Assembly: GCA_009774345.1 (NCBI GenBank)
Contig: VSNR01000110.1
Coordinates: forward strand, 1-14,862
From: Lachnospiraceae bacterium
Lineage (GTDB): Bacteria; Bacillota; Clostridia; Lachnospirales; Lachnospiraceae
Direction of reading: 5' to 3'
Length of the DNA: 14,862 nucleotides
Shown here: positions 1 to 5,902 of the stretch, piece after piece
Position numbering within the stretch: position 1 is the stretch's first letter
How the letters are laid out: each line of letters starts with the position of its first letter
Notes under the pieces: model-generated
Database searches by the model: none
What the model saw: only the letters and a program-made list of their open reading frames with translations
What the model was told of the DNA's origin: nothing
Translations under genes and position numbers: made by a program

Positions 1-82
1 CGGATTATCCTGTTATCTGGAAAAGGGGCTTACGCACCCTTTTCCCGCTTCCTGCGGGGACGGGTCTGGGCAGAGCCTGAAG
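1..82. repeat. Hairpin-rich flank left of the IS element
   Basis: No gene is visible here. The stretch is a chain of short inverted repeats: AAAAGGG (21-27) pairs with CCCTTTT (37-43), CCCGC (44-48) pairs with GCGGG (54-58), and GGTCT...AGAGCC around 65-77 can form a third stem with one bulged base. The right side of the IS has similar GC-rich hairpins. I infer, without proof, that the IS landed in a structured intergenic repeat. The open frame on the minus strand across 5-214 runs through the IS end and has no family features, so I do not call it a gene. Confidence 0.4.
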
Positions 83-103
83 TGGTATACTAAAACTGGA
101 CAC
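83..103 (+). repeat. IS left terminal inverted repeat
   Basis: TGGTATACTAAAACTGGACAC pairs with the complement of 1458-1478, 17 of 21 bases matching. The conserved parts are TGGT at the tip, AAAA in the middle and TGGACAC inside. The outer boundary is set by where the similarity ends and by the TG start typical of IS3. Confidence 0.75.
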
Positions 104-201
104 GGAGGGGGTAGAAATTAGACAGGATACATGGTAAGATTTTACACTGTCTATGTTGTACATAAACAGAATCCCCCACGAAATGAACAGGAGGTTTACC
201 A

Positions 202-570
202 ATGGGTTACACAAGAGAAGAACGGCTGGACATCGGCAGACAAATTTACAACAATGAATTAAGCAAAAGCGATGCAGCCATAAAATACAGCATCAGCGAG
301 GGCACAGCCAGAGATTATATGAGACTGTACAGGGATGTGAACAGCCTGCCGCCAAAAAACAGGATTCAAAAAGATGAAAATACAGTAAAAATAAACATAC
401 ATTCCTGCGAACCGGATCTGTCTGAATATGAATCCATGACAAAAGAAGAACTTATTAAGGAACTGGTGAAATCACGGATCAATGAGGCGCGGTTAAAAAA
501 AGGATACGAAGTGAAAGGGGATGGTGCAGACAGGACAATTACAATCTTCGACAGCTGGAATATGAAATAA
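202..570 (+). CDS. IS3-family transposase OrfA (HTH protein)
   Basis: This 122-residue protein begins at ATG 202 behind an ideal AGGAGGT site (189-195). The first 45 residues form a helix-turn-helix region (TREERLDIGRQIY, then SDAAIKYSISEGTARDYMRL), the part that binds the element's terminal repeats. The second half is charged and helical (MTKEELIKELVKSRINEARLKK), matching the coiled-coil that in IS3 elements mediates OrfA/OrfAB pairing. It is shorter than OrfA of IS150-type elements. After the run of seven A at 495-501 the zero-frame product continues about 23 residues (GYEVKGDGAD...) and stops at 568-570. That tail is probably only the free OrfA end, because a -1 slip at the A run leads into OrfB. 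Confidence 0.85.
   Translation: MGYTREERLDIGRQIYNNELSKSDAAIKYSISEGTARDYMRLYRDVNSLPPKNRIQKDENTVKINIHSCEPDLSEYESMTKEELIKELVKSRINEARLKKGYEVKGDGADRTITIFDSWNMK
495..501 (+). other. Programmed -1 frameshift site (A7)
   Basis: The run of seven A lies in OrfA codons TTA AAA AAA GGA. Slipping back one base gives AAA AAA AGG and enters a frame that is open from 486 to the OrfB stop at 1419-1421, with no stop between. The -1 frame translation across the gap reads YEIILELSGEFPVSVLCEF and runs straight into OrfB, which is typical OrfB N-terminal sequence. IS3 elements use A6G-type slippery heptamers to make the OrfAB transposase. I see no strong stem-loop just downstream to act as a stimulator. Confidence 0.75.
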
Positions 571-602
571 TACTGGAATTATCCGGTGAATTTCCAGTCA
601 GC

Positions 603-1421
603 GTGTTATGCGAATTCATGGGTATCCAGCGGAGTAGCTTCTATTATTGGAAGAAACGCCTTTCTGATCCGGCTCCTAAAATAAAGGCACTTGCAGACAA
701 TGTCATTCTGTTCAGAGAATATCATTTGAAATATCCGTCACACGGATACCGGTGGCTGAGCGCAAAGATAAGACTTGATACAGGACTGAAGGTTTCTGAT
801 GCGTATGCGCATAAATGCTGTAAAATTGCTGGCATAAAAAGCGAATCAAAGCATTACCGGTATAAAAAACCAGGCGAACCCCGCAAAGTGTATCCGAATC
901 TGATTCTCGCAGGGCTCAAAATTGACGGGCCAATGCAGTGCATTGTGAGTGACATGACAGCATTCCGGTTAAAAGGAATTTATTATGAACTGACACTGTA
1001 TATGGATCTTTGGAATAACGAAATATTAAGCCATTCACTTTCTGCAAAACGCGGTGACCGGATGACATACATCAGCGGCCTGCATGACCTTATAGAACTT
1101 AAGAAACAGTATCCAGAATACAGGACAGTGCTGCATTCAGATCAGGGATCCGTATATGCATCAAAAAACTACAATGACCTGCTGGGAACATGCGGTATGA
1201 TACACTCTATGTCACGCGCTGGAACCCCGACAGACAATGCAGCAATGGAATCCATCAATGGATGGATAAAATCAGAACTGTTTACGGATTTTCATCTGCA
1301 GGGTGAAAATATCAAAGAAGAAATGGCAGCATACATAAAATTTTTCAACGAGGAACGGCCTGCATACTCACTGGGGTATTTAACGCCCAAACAGTACAGA
1401 GAAACATATGCAGCTGTATAA
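603..1421 (+). CDS. IS3-family transposase OrfB (DDE catalytic subunit)
   Basis: This encodes the catalytic half of the transposase, an RNase H-fold integrase core that cuts and joins the element ends. Counted from GTG 603, the catalytic triad is visible: D117 in CIVSDMTAF, D180 in LHSDQGSVY, and E216 in NAAMESINGW, with 35 residues between D180 and E216. K223, seven residues after E216, is also an IS3 signature. The N-terminal HTH_21-like piece reads SSFYYWKKRL and HGYRW. The frame is open further upstream to 486, and the residues coded before 603 look like real OrfB sequence, so the natural product is probably the OrfAB fusion (202 to 1421 with a -1 slip at 495-501). GTG 603 has no convincing ribosome binding site. 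The protein looks intact. Confidence 0.88.
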   Translation: MLCEFMGIQRSSFYYWKKRLSDPAPKIKALADNVILFREYHLKYPSHGYRWLSAKIRLDTGLKVSDAYAHKCCKIAGIKSESKHYRYKKPGEPRKVYPNLILAGLKIDGPMQCIVSDMTAFRLKGIYYELTLYMDLWNNEILSHSLSAKRGDRMTYISGLHDLIELKKQYPEYRTVLHSDQGSVYASKNYNDLLGTCGMIHSMSRAGTPTDNAAMESINGWIKSELFTDFHLQGENIKEEMAAYIKFFNEERPAYSLGYLTPKQYRETYAAV

Positions 1422-1457
1422 TACTTTATAGATTGTATGTCAAAAAATACAATTTAA

Positions 1458-1478
1458 GTGTCCAATTTTTGTTGACCA
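1458..1478 (-). repeat. IS right terminal inverted repeat
   Basis: Read on the minus strand, it is TGGTCAACAAAAATTGGACAC, matching the left end at 17 of 21 positions. The OrfB stop is 37 bases inside it, leaving little non-coding DNA, as usual for compact IS3 elements. Confidence 0.75.
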
Positions 1479-1485
1479 GTGCAGT

Positions 1486-1526
1486 CAAGGGACAGGTCCC
1501 TTGTGGGGTTTGGGGCAACGCCCCAA
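1486..1526. repeat. Two adjacent perfect hairpins right of the IS
   Basis: CAAGGGAC (1486-1493) pairs perfectly with GTCCCTTG (1496-1503). TTGGGGC (1510-1516) pairs perfectly with GCCCCAA (1520-1526) around an AAC loop. Neither is followed by a clear T run in either direction, so they are not classical terminators. They resemble the GC-rich hairpins at 21-79. The rest of 1527-1609, up to the kinase stop codon, holds only a 14-bp near-palindrome centred on TCAATTGA near 1565 and T-rich sequence. Confidence 0.55.
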
Positions 1527-1609
1527 GGTCTTAAACCATCAGTATCTGCAATTTTCAAGGTTCAATTGAGCCTAGTTTTTTGGTTCAGTTTTTCATAGAT
1601 TACTTGACA

Positions 1610-2596
1610 CTACCCCTCTGCCTTTAACGGAATACGCACCATAATCTTTGTGTAGCACCCCAGCTTTGACGCAATTTCAATGCCGTATTCCTCACCGAAA
1701 TTCATCTTGATACGGTCCTGCACATTTTTCAGGCCGATGCCGTTTCCCGAACCGCCTGTTGTCTCGATCTCTCCTGAGATTTTTTTATACAGCCTTGCCA
1801 CTTCCTCCTCACTCATTCCTCTGCCCGCATCCGTAATCTCGATGATACAGTCATTGCCCTCAATTAATCCCTTAATATAAATGTTCGTGTCCTCCGCCAT
1901 CTGCTCGATTCCGTGGTAAATGGCATTTTCGACAATGGGCTGCAACGACATTTTAGGGATTTGCTGCGCGTAGATCCTGTCAGGAATATTCAGAGACAGA
2001 TAAATCTCATAGTCGAAGCGGATATTCATCAGCTTTAAATAATTTTTGATATACTCAATCTCCTCCGCCACAGTCACCGTTCCAGCCGTCCAGTGCATAC
2101 TGTAGCGCAGCAGCTTTCCAAGCGTCGTAACCGCGTCAGAAATGTCGTACTGTTCCTCGATCTCCGCCATCATTTTGATGGATTCCAGCACGTTGTATAT
2201 AAAGTGGGCGTTGATTTGGTTCTGCAACGCCTTGATCTCTGAATTTTTGACAAGAAGCTCCTTGTCAATCTGCTCTTTCATGAGATGATTAATCTCTGTC
2301 AACATCTTATTCACCTGACTTCCAAGTTCTCCCATCTCGTCTGTTCCACAGTCCTCGATCACAACACTCAAGTCTCCTGTCTGAACCCGTTTGATGGCAT
2401 CAATAATCCTGTAGAACTGACGCAGTACCGTCTTGACCACAACATTAATCCCGGCAGCCAGAAACGGAATCAAAAGGAGCATCACGAGGAAAAACCCGTT
2501 GCGCATCCTTCTGATCTTCCCGACATCGCCTGAGATATCCTGCGCACAGACCAGCGTTCCCGACAGCTCCTTTACCGCAGTGAAGCCGGCAATCAT
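1610..2596 (-). CDS. YesM/LytS-type sensor histidine kinase, N-terminally truncated
   Basis: This is the back half of a membrane histidine kinase, 328 residues from ATG 2596. In order: the end of an extracytoplasmic sensor (about 1-28), a membrane segment (about 34-55, FFLVMLLLIPFLAAGINVVV), HAMP (56-108), a His_kinase dimerisation domain with the phospho-acceptor H131 in QINAHFIYNVLE, and a HATPase_c domain with N box IVENAIYHGIE and G boxes DAGRGM and GNGIGL. Kinases of this family usually have a first membrane segment and a sensor of a few hundred residues; both are missing. The same frame stays open for about 23 codons before ATG 2596 (reading ...TGQYRHQTIGGKE), and these residues fit the missing sensor, so a longer gene was cut. 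The start codon overlaps the upstream stop as ATGA, so it may be translated by coupling. A partner AraC-type regulator is not in the window. Confidence 0.85.
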   Translation of the reverse strand: MIAGFTAVKELSGTLVCAQDISGDVGKIRRMRNGFFLVMLLLIPFLAAGINVVVKTVLRQFYRIIDAIKRVQTGDLSVVIEDCGTDEMGELGSQVNKMLTEINHLMKEQIDKELLVKNSEIKALQNQINAHFIYNVLESIKMMAEIEEQYDISDAVTTLGKLLRYSMHWTAGTVTVAEEIEYIKNYLKLMNIRFDYEIYLSLNIPDRIYAQQIPKMSLQPIVENAIYHGIEQMAEDTNIYIKGLIEGNDCIIEITDAGRGMSEEEVARLYKKISGEIETTGGSGNGIGLKNVQDRIKMNFGEEYGIEIASKLGCYTKIMVRIPLKAEG

Positions 2597-3678
2597 CTCT
2601 TTTCCGCCGATTGTCTGATGGCGGTATTGACCTGTTTTATCTTTGAGGACAGCGCTTCCATCAACTCATTGCACAGTTCGATCTCGCTATCCTCCTGCGT
2701 AATATTGATGATGAAGCCAAGCAAAACTGCCGTCACACTCGCAAGCACTACCATAATCAGTGTAATCCTCTTGATGTGGTCTGCCTTCCCGGTTATGGAA
2801 GCTTTGGGTACCATCACGACAAAACTTCCGCCCGTAGTTTCGCTCTGTTTTGCCATATAAAAATAGTCCTGCCCGTCATACTTTACATACTGTGTGGCAT
2901 CTTCCCCTGTATAAAAGTCCAGCTCAGAGATTTTGACCGTTTCATTCCATCCCAGTTCTCTTCCGTCCGCAGTTATAAATGCCATATGGCTGCCTTCGCT
3001 AAATTCCAGCTGCTCCATCAGATTCAAAACCGCCTCGGCGCGAATATCGACAAGAACCAGACCGCCCTGCTCCTTGGAACCGACACGGCAGCTACAGTAC
3101 AGGATATAATCCTCCTCGGATAGCCCGCAGCGCTCATCTATAAAAGGATGCCTGCTCCCCCACATAATTCCTGTCTGCTGTACCATCCTTTGATCCTCGG
3201 ATTCCCGCAGCTTCTGCATAAATCCCTGAACATTGGAATTTGAAGTATTTGCGGTGGTCAATGCAAGGATATCCCCATTTGGAATAATATGTATATTTTT
3301 AATAAAGTCATTCGTTGTCTGTTTCACCAGAATATCCTTTGTCACCGACTGCCGCACGCTGCTTTGTCTTTTCGTATCTGAATCATAGCCGCCCTGTATA
3401 TAGGAAGATACGGTTGTGTTGTTTGCCAGCTCCAATGCATTTGCCACGCAGGGCGCAACCCCTCTTTCCAGACATTCCATCGTCATGTCAAGCGCATTGA
3501 CCGCAGCATTCTCATAATTTTCAATCATACCTGACGAAGCATTGTAGTACGATATCATGCCCACTGCAATTAATAAGATAATCGGCACTGCAAACCCAGC
3601 TATAAGCTGTAGCTTAAGAGAAATTCCAAACGCTTTCCCTGACTTTTGGTGAACTGTTTTCTTTTGATAAACCTTCAT
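2593..3678 (-). CDS. Chemotaxis-receptor-like sensor fragment lacking signalling domain
   Basis: This 361-residue membrane protein has TM1 at about 24-44 (LQLIAGFAVPIILLIAVG), a large extracytoplasmic Cache-like sensor (about 45-300), and TM2 at about 304-324 (ITLIMVVLASVTAVLLGFI). The N-terminus resembles methyl-accepting chemotaxis proteins of clostridia. In those, a HAMP and a long coiled-coil signalling domain follow TM2. Here only 37 residues follow (INITQEDSEIEL...), with no HAMP or methylation helices, and then a stop. I chose ATG 3678 over ATG 3708 because GGGAGGG (3686-3692) sits 7 bases before it. The stop overlaps the start of the kinase fragment. It cannot signal to CheA by itself; it is a relic, or one half of a split chimeric receptor. 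Confidence 0.75.
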   Translation of the reverse strand: MKVYQKKTVHQKSGKAFGISLKLQLIAGFAVPIILLIAVGMISYYNASSGMIENYENAAVNALDMTMECLERGVAPCVANALELANNTTVSSYIQGGYDSDTKRQSSVRQSVTKDILVKQTTNDFIKNIHIIPNGDILALTTANTSNSNVQGFMQKLRESEDQRMVQQTGIMWGSRHPFIDERCGLSEEDYILYCSCRVGSKEQGGLVLVDIRAEAVLNLMEQLEFSEGSHMAFITADGRELGWNETVKISELDFYTGEDATQYVKYDGQDYFYMAKQSETTGGSFVVMVPKASITGKADHIKRITLIMVVLASVTAVLLGFIINITQEDSEIELCNELMEALSSKIKQVNTAIRQSAEKR

Positions 3679-3685
3679 GCACCTG

Positions 3686-3692
3686 CCCTCCC
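3686..3692 (-). promoter_or_regulatory. Ribosome binding site choosing start 3678
   Basis: GGGAGGG on the minus strand lies 7 bases before ATG 3678. The alternative ATG at 3708 has no such site, which is why the shorter protein is annotated. Confidence 0.7.
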
Positions 3693-3799
3693 TTGTATTT
3701 TGAATCACGCGCTGACATCTGTTTACAACAGCATATAAAAATATGAAAGGACTTTCAGTATGGCTTTTTTTATTTTAGGTGCTGTTTTTTTATCCAAAC

Positions 3800-3834
3800 A
3801 AAAAAAGCCGGCCAATTTCTGGTCCGCTTTTTTT
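3800..3834 (-). terminator. Rho-independent terminator of the vanR-vanS unit
   Basis: Positions 3800-3813 (AAAAAAAGCCGGCC) pair with 3821-3834 (GGTCCGCTTTTTTT) around a 7-base loop, with one mismatch and one G-U pair. On the minus strand the GC stem is followed by a run of T, and the A/T arms make it potentially bidirectional. It now lies about 180 bases beyond the vanS-like stop codon because the palindromic element 3843-4012 sits between them. Without that element, the stem would begin only a few bases after the stop. Positions 3709-3799 hold AT-rich sequence that must contain the promoter of the receptor fragment; I see no convincing -35/-10 pair there. Confidence 0.8.
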
Positions 3835-3842
3835 GATTTTAA

Positions 3843-4012
3843 GGAATTGTCAAGAAATAACTTGTTAATTTGACGCCGTATAAATGTTCAGCTGCAAAGA
3901 AGATAATCGCAGGCGTAGCGGGCTACGTCAAGATTATCTGATGCCGCAGATGGACATTTAGCCATGTCAGTACCTGACAAGTCAAATTGATGAGTTATTT
4001 ATTGACAGTTCC
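3843..4012. repeat. 170-bp palindromic MITE-like element
   Basis: The element is one long imperfect palindrome. The outer 32 bases at each end match at 27 positions after reverse complementing (GGAATTGTCAAGAAATAACT... against GGAACTGTCAATAAATAACT...). The inner arms also pair (TAAATGTTCAGCTGC at 3881-3895 with the region 3946-3960; GATAATC with GATTATC), and the centre is a perfect CGTAGC/GCTACG stem (3914-3919 and 3922-3927). The right arm has about 14 extra bases. TAA occurs directly on both sides (3840-3842 and 4013-4015), fitting a 3-bp target duplication. It codes for nothing. I infer a non-autonomous mobile element (MITE). A TAA duplication would fit a parent with TNA targets, such as the IS1031 group of IS5, but this is only a guess. 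Confidence 0.75.
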
Positions 4013-5184
4013 TAACTGGTTGGCGCACTGAAAGGCAGCGTCACGATAAAGATTGTGCACTCATTTGCACTCGCCGCGGTGATGGTGCCGCCGTGCAGCT
4101 CTACAATCTCCTTTGCGATGGCAAGTCCCAGCCCCGCGCCGCCGGTCGCTGACGAGCGCGACGCATCCGCCCTGTAAAACTGCTCAAAGATATGCGCAAT
4201 CTTCTCCGGCGCGATGGTTTTTCCATGATTTTTGATCATGATTTTCACCGTGTCTGCCTCTGTCTTTGCATACAGGTCAATCTCTGTCGAGGCATAGCTG
4301 TAGCTGGCTGCATTTCGTATCAGATTGTCAAGTGCCCGCGCCAACTTATCCGCATCACCCACGAGCGTGATGTCCGGCTCGATCTCAAGATGCCAGCGAA
4401 GCGCCCGCTCCGCCAGAATCGGATGAAATTCACTCGCGAGCTGCTCGAGCATCCGGCTCAGATGAATCTGCTCCTTTTCGAGTACCAGCGCCGTCAGATT
4501 AAAGCGCGTAATGTCAAAAAATTCGTTGATAAGCTCCTCGAGCCGCTCCGCCTTCTCGAGTGCAATGTCCGTGTACCGGCAGCGCAGCTCCTGTGAAATC
4601 TGCGGCTCATCGCGCAGCAGCGTCAGATATCCGATCACGCTGGTAAGCGGCGTTTTGAGGTCGTGCGCCAGATAGACAATCAGGTCGTTTTTGCGCTGCT
4701 CGGCAAGCTGGGCATCACTCTTTCGCTTTTCTAATGTATGCTTGATCGAATTAATTTTGCGCTCGGTCGCGGCAAGCTCCTGCGAGAGAATCACATCGCC
4801 CGCGTTCTCTGTGATCAGTGCGTCAATGCCGCGGTTGATCTCTGTAAAATATCTGACAAAGCAATGAATATAGATCATCTGGGCAATCACAAACAAAAAC
4901 AAAATGCCGCCCCCAAAATACCAGTCCAGATAATTGCGTATCACATGCCGGTATGTCTGCCGTGCGCGCTCGTATGCATCCGTCTCCCCTGCATAGACGA
5001 TATGGTGCAAAAATCCAACCACAACATTTGCAAACCGTCCGCGAAAGACAAAATTATATAAAAACACCGCACCTGCTACAGAAAAAAACATCGTGAGAAC
5101 CGTCACCAGAAACAGCTTGGTCTTTAACTGCCTGTAACCGCTGTCCTGCCGCTTTATCCGTTTCATCCCAAACCATTTACTCAA
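4012..5184 (-). CDS. vanS: VanS-like membrane sensor histidine kinase
   Basis: This 390-residue HisKA/HATPase_c kinase closely resembles VanS of the VanA type in length and layout. TM1 lies at about 24-45, a short extracytoplasmic loop follows, and TM2 at about 91-109. A linker reads YFTEINRGIDALI. The phospho-acceptor is H174 in YLAHDLKTPLTS. The N box is LDNLIRNAASY and the G2 box GGAGLGLAIAKE; NHG stands where many kinases have DxG, and VanS of the A type has NTG there. The start is a TTG at 5184 that overlaps the regulator gene by 8 bases, with GGGG 7 bases before it; ATG 5166 is an alternative. The stop codon uses the last base of the palindromic element. VanS-type kinases sense cell-wall stress or glycopeptides and phosphorylate VanR. 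No ligase or carboxypeptidase gene is in the window, so resistance cannot be inferred; the symbol marks the family only. Confidence 0.85.
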   Translation of the reverse strand: MSKWFGMKRIKRQDSGYRQLKTKLFLVTVLTMFFSVAGAVFLYNFVFRGRFANVVVGFLHHIVYAGETDAYERARQTYRHVIRNYLDWYFGGGILFLFVIAQMIYIHCFVRYFTEINRGIDALITENAGDVILSQELAATERKINSIKHTLEKRKSDAQLAEQRKNDLIVYLAHDLKTPLTSVIGYLTLLRDEPQISQELRCRYTDIALEKAERLEELINEFFDITRFNLTALVLEKEQIHLSRMLEQLASEFHPILAERALRWHLEIEPDITLVGDADKLARALDNLIRNAASYSYASTEIDLYAKTEADTVKIMIKNHGKTIAPEKIAHIFEQFYRADASRSSATGGAGLGLAIAKEIVELHGGTITAASANECTIFIVTLPFSAPTS

Positions 5185-5872
5185 TTGTATACCCCACTCC
5201 CCAGATGGTCTTGATATATTTGGGCCGCCGCGCAGGCTCTTTCATCTTCTCGCGCAGCCTCGCGATGTGCGTCATGACCGTATTGTTATTGTCGAGATAC
5301 TGTTCGCCCCAGACCGCCTCAAAGAGCTCCTCTGACGAGACGACCGTGCCGCGCCTGCTGCACAGATACCACAGAATCTCAAACTCGATCGGCGTCAATG
5401 CAACTGCTTTGCCGTTTAACAGGCATTTATGTGTCTGTCTCGAGATCTGTAATCCTCTGATATCCAGCTCGTCGTGCGGCGCTGGCGTCTCCCTGCCGAC
5501 ATTGTAGCGGGTGTAGCGCCTAAGCTGTGTCTTGACCCTTGCCGCCACTTCAAGCGGATTGAACGGCTTTGTGATGTAATCGTCGGCACCCAGCGTCAGC
5601 CCCATGATTTTATCGCCATCCTCCACCTTTGCCGTCAGCATAATGACCGGATAAAAATACTTTTCCCGTATTTTCTGGCAGATGCGAAAGCCGTCAATGT
5701 CCGGCAGCATAATGTCCAGTATTGCCAAATCCAGTTCCGTTTCTTCGATGCAGCGGAGGGCGTCGGTGCCATTGTAATATTTGTAGACGGTATAGCCGTC
5801 ATTTTTCAAGTAGACCTCAATTAAATCCGCGATCTCTTTCTCGTCATCAACCACTAAAATCTTCTCGCCCAC
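5177..5872 (-). CDS. vanR: VanR-like OmpR-family response regulator
   Basis: This 231-residue cytoplasmic regulator has a receiver domain (1-120) with acidic pocket D9/D10, phospho-acceptor D53 in LAILDIMLPD, T80 and K102 in DDYITKPF. A winged-helix DNA-binding domain (about 130-231) follows, with LTPIEFEILWYL and the C-terminal KYIKTIWGVGY. The whole sequence follows VanR of the VanA type closely (EIADLIEVYLKN, ADDYITKPF, YIKTIWGVGY). The start is GTG 5872, supported by GGAGG 7 bases upstream (5880-5884). It precedes the kinase with an 8-base overlap, so the two are co-translated. It lies 30 bases after the stop of the upstream ATPase gene, suggesting read-through transcription. Its target genes are not identifiable here; in related bacteria such pairs often control D,D-peptidases, but that is inference. 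Confidence 0.88.
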   Translation of the reverse strand: MGEKILVVDDEKEIADLIEVYLKNDGYTVYKYYNGTDALRCIEETELDLAILDIMLPDIDGFRICQKIREKYFYPVIMLTAKVEDGDKIMGLTLGADDYITKPFNPLEVAARVKTQLRRYTRYNVGRETPAPHDELDIRGLQISRQTHKCLLNGKAVALTPIEFEILWYLCSRRGTVVSSEELFEAVWGEQYLDNNNTVMTHIARLREKMKEPARRPKYIKTIWGVGYTIE

Positions 5873-5902
5873 GATACCGCCTCCGAACTGTGTTTTATCC
5901 TC

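Larger units (their letters stand above)
83..1478 (+). mobile_element. IS3-family insertion sequence, apparently complete
   Basis: The element is about 1396 bp and carries a short HTH orfA followed by a DDE orfB in the -1 frame, which is the IS3-family arrangement. The ends are imperfect inverted repeats that begin TGGT and share the inner block TGGACAC; 17 of 21 bases match between 83-103 and the complement of 1458-1478. The ends read TG...CA, as usual for IS3. No target-site duplication is visible: the 3 bases before are AAG and the 3 after are GTG. Both ORFs are intact and the frameshift site is present, so it may be active. The group within IS3 cannot be set by eye; IS150-like elements share the A-rich frameshift layout. 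It lies downstream of the sensor kinase gene ending at 1610 and points toward it. Confidence 0.88.

Noticed and set aside
5..214. A small minus-strand protein at the left edge
   Set aside because: The frame crosses the IS boundary and hairpin repeats, has no ribosome binding site evidence and no recognisable features.
83..1478. The IS as a decayed relic
   Set aside because: Both ORFs, the DDE residues, the frameshift run and both terminal repeats are intact.
3740..3780. A possible sigma-28 (motility) promoter before the receptor fragment: TAAA followed by GCC on the minus strand
   Set aside because: The spacing is too short and only GCC matches the -10 element, so it is not above chance.
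4012..5872. A glycopeptide-resistance operon
   Set aside because: Only the regulator and sensor are present; no D-lactate or D-serine ligase, VanX/VanY or VanH homologue occurs in the window.
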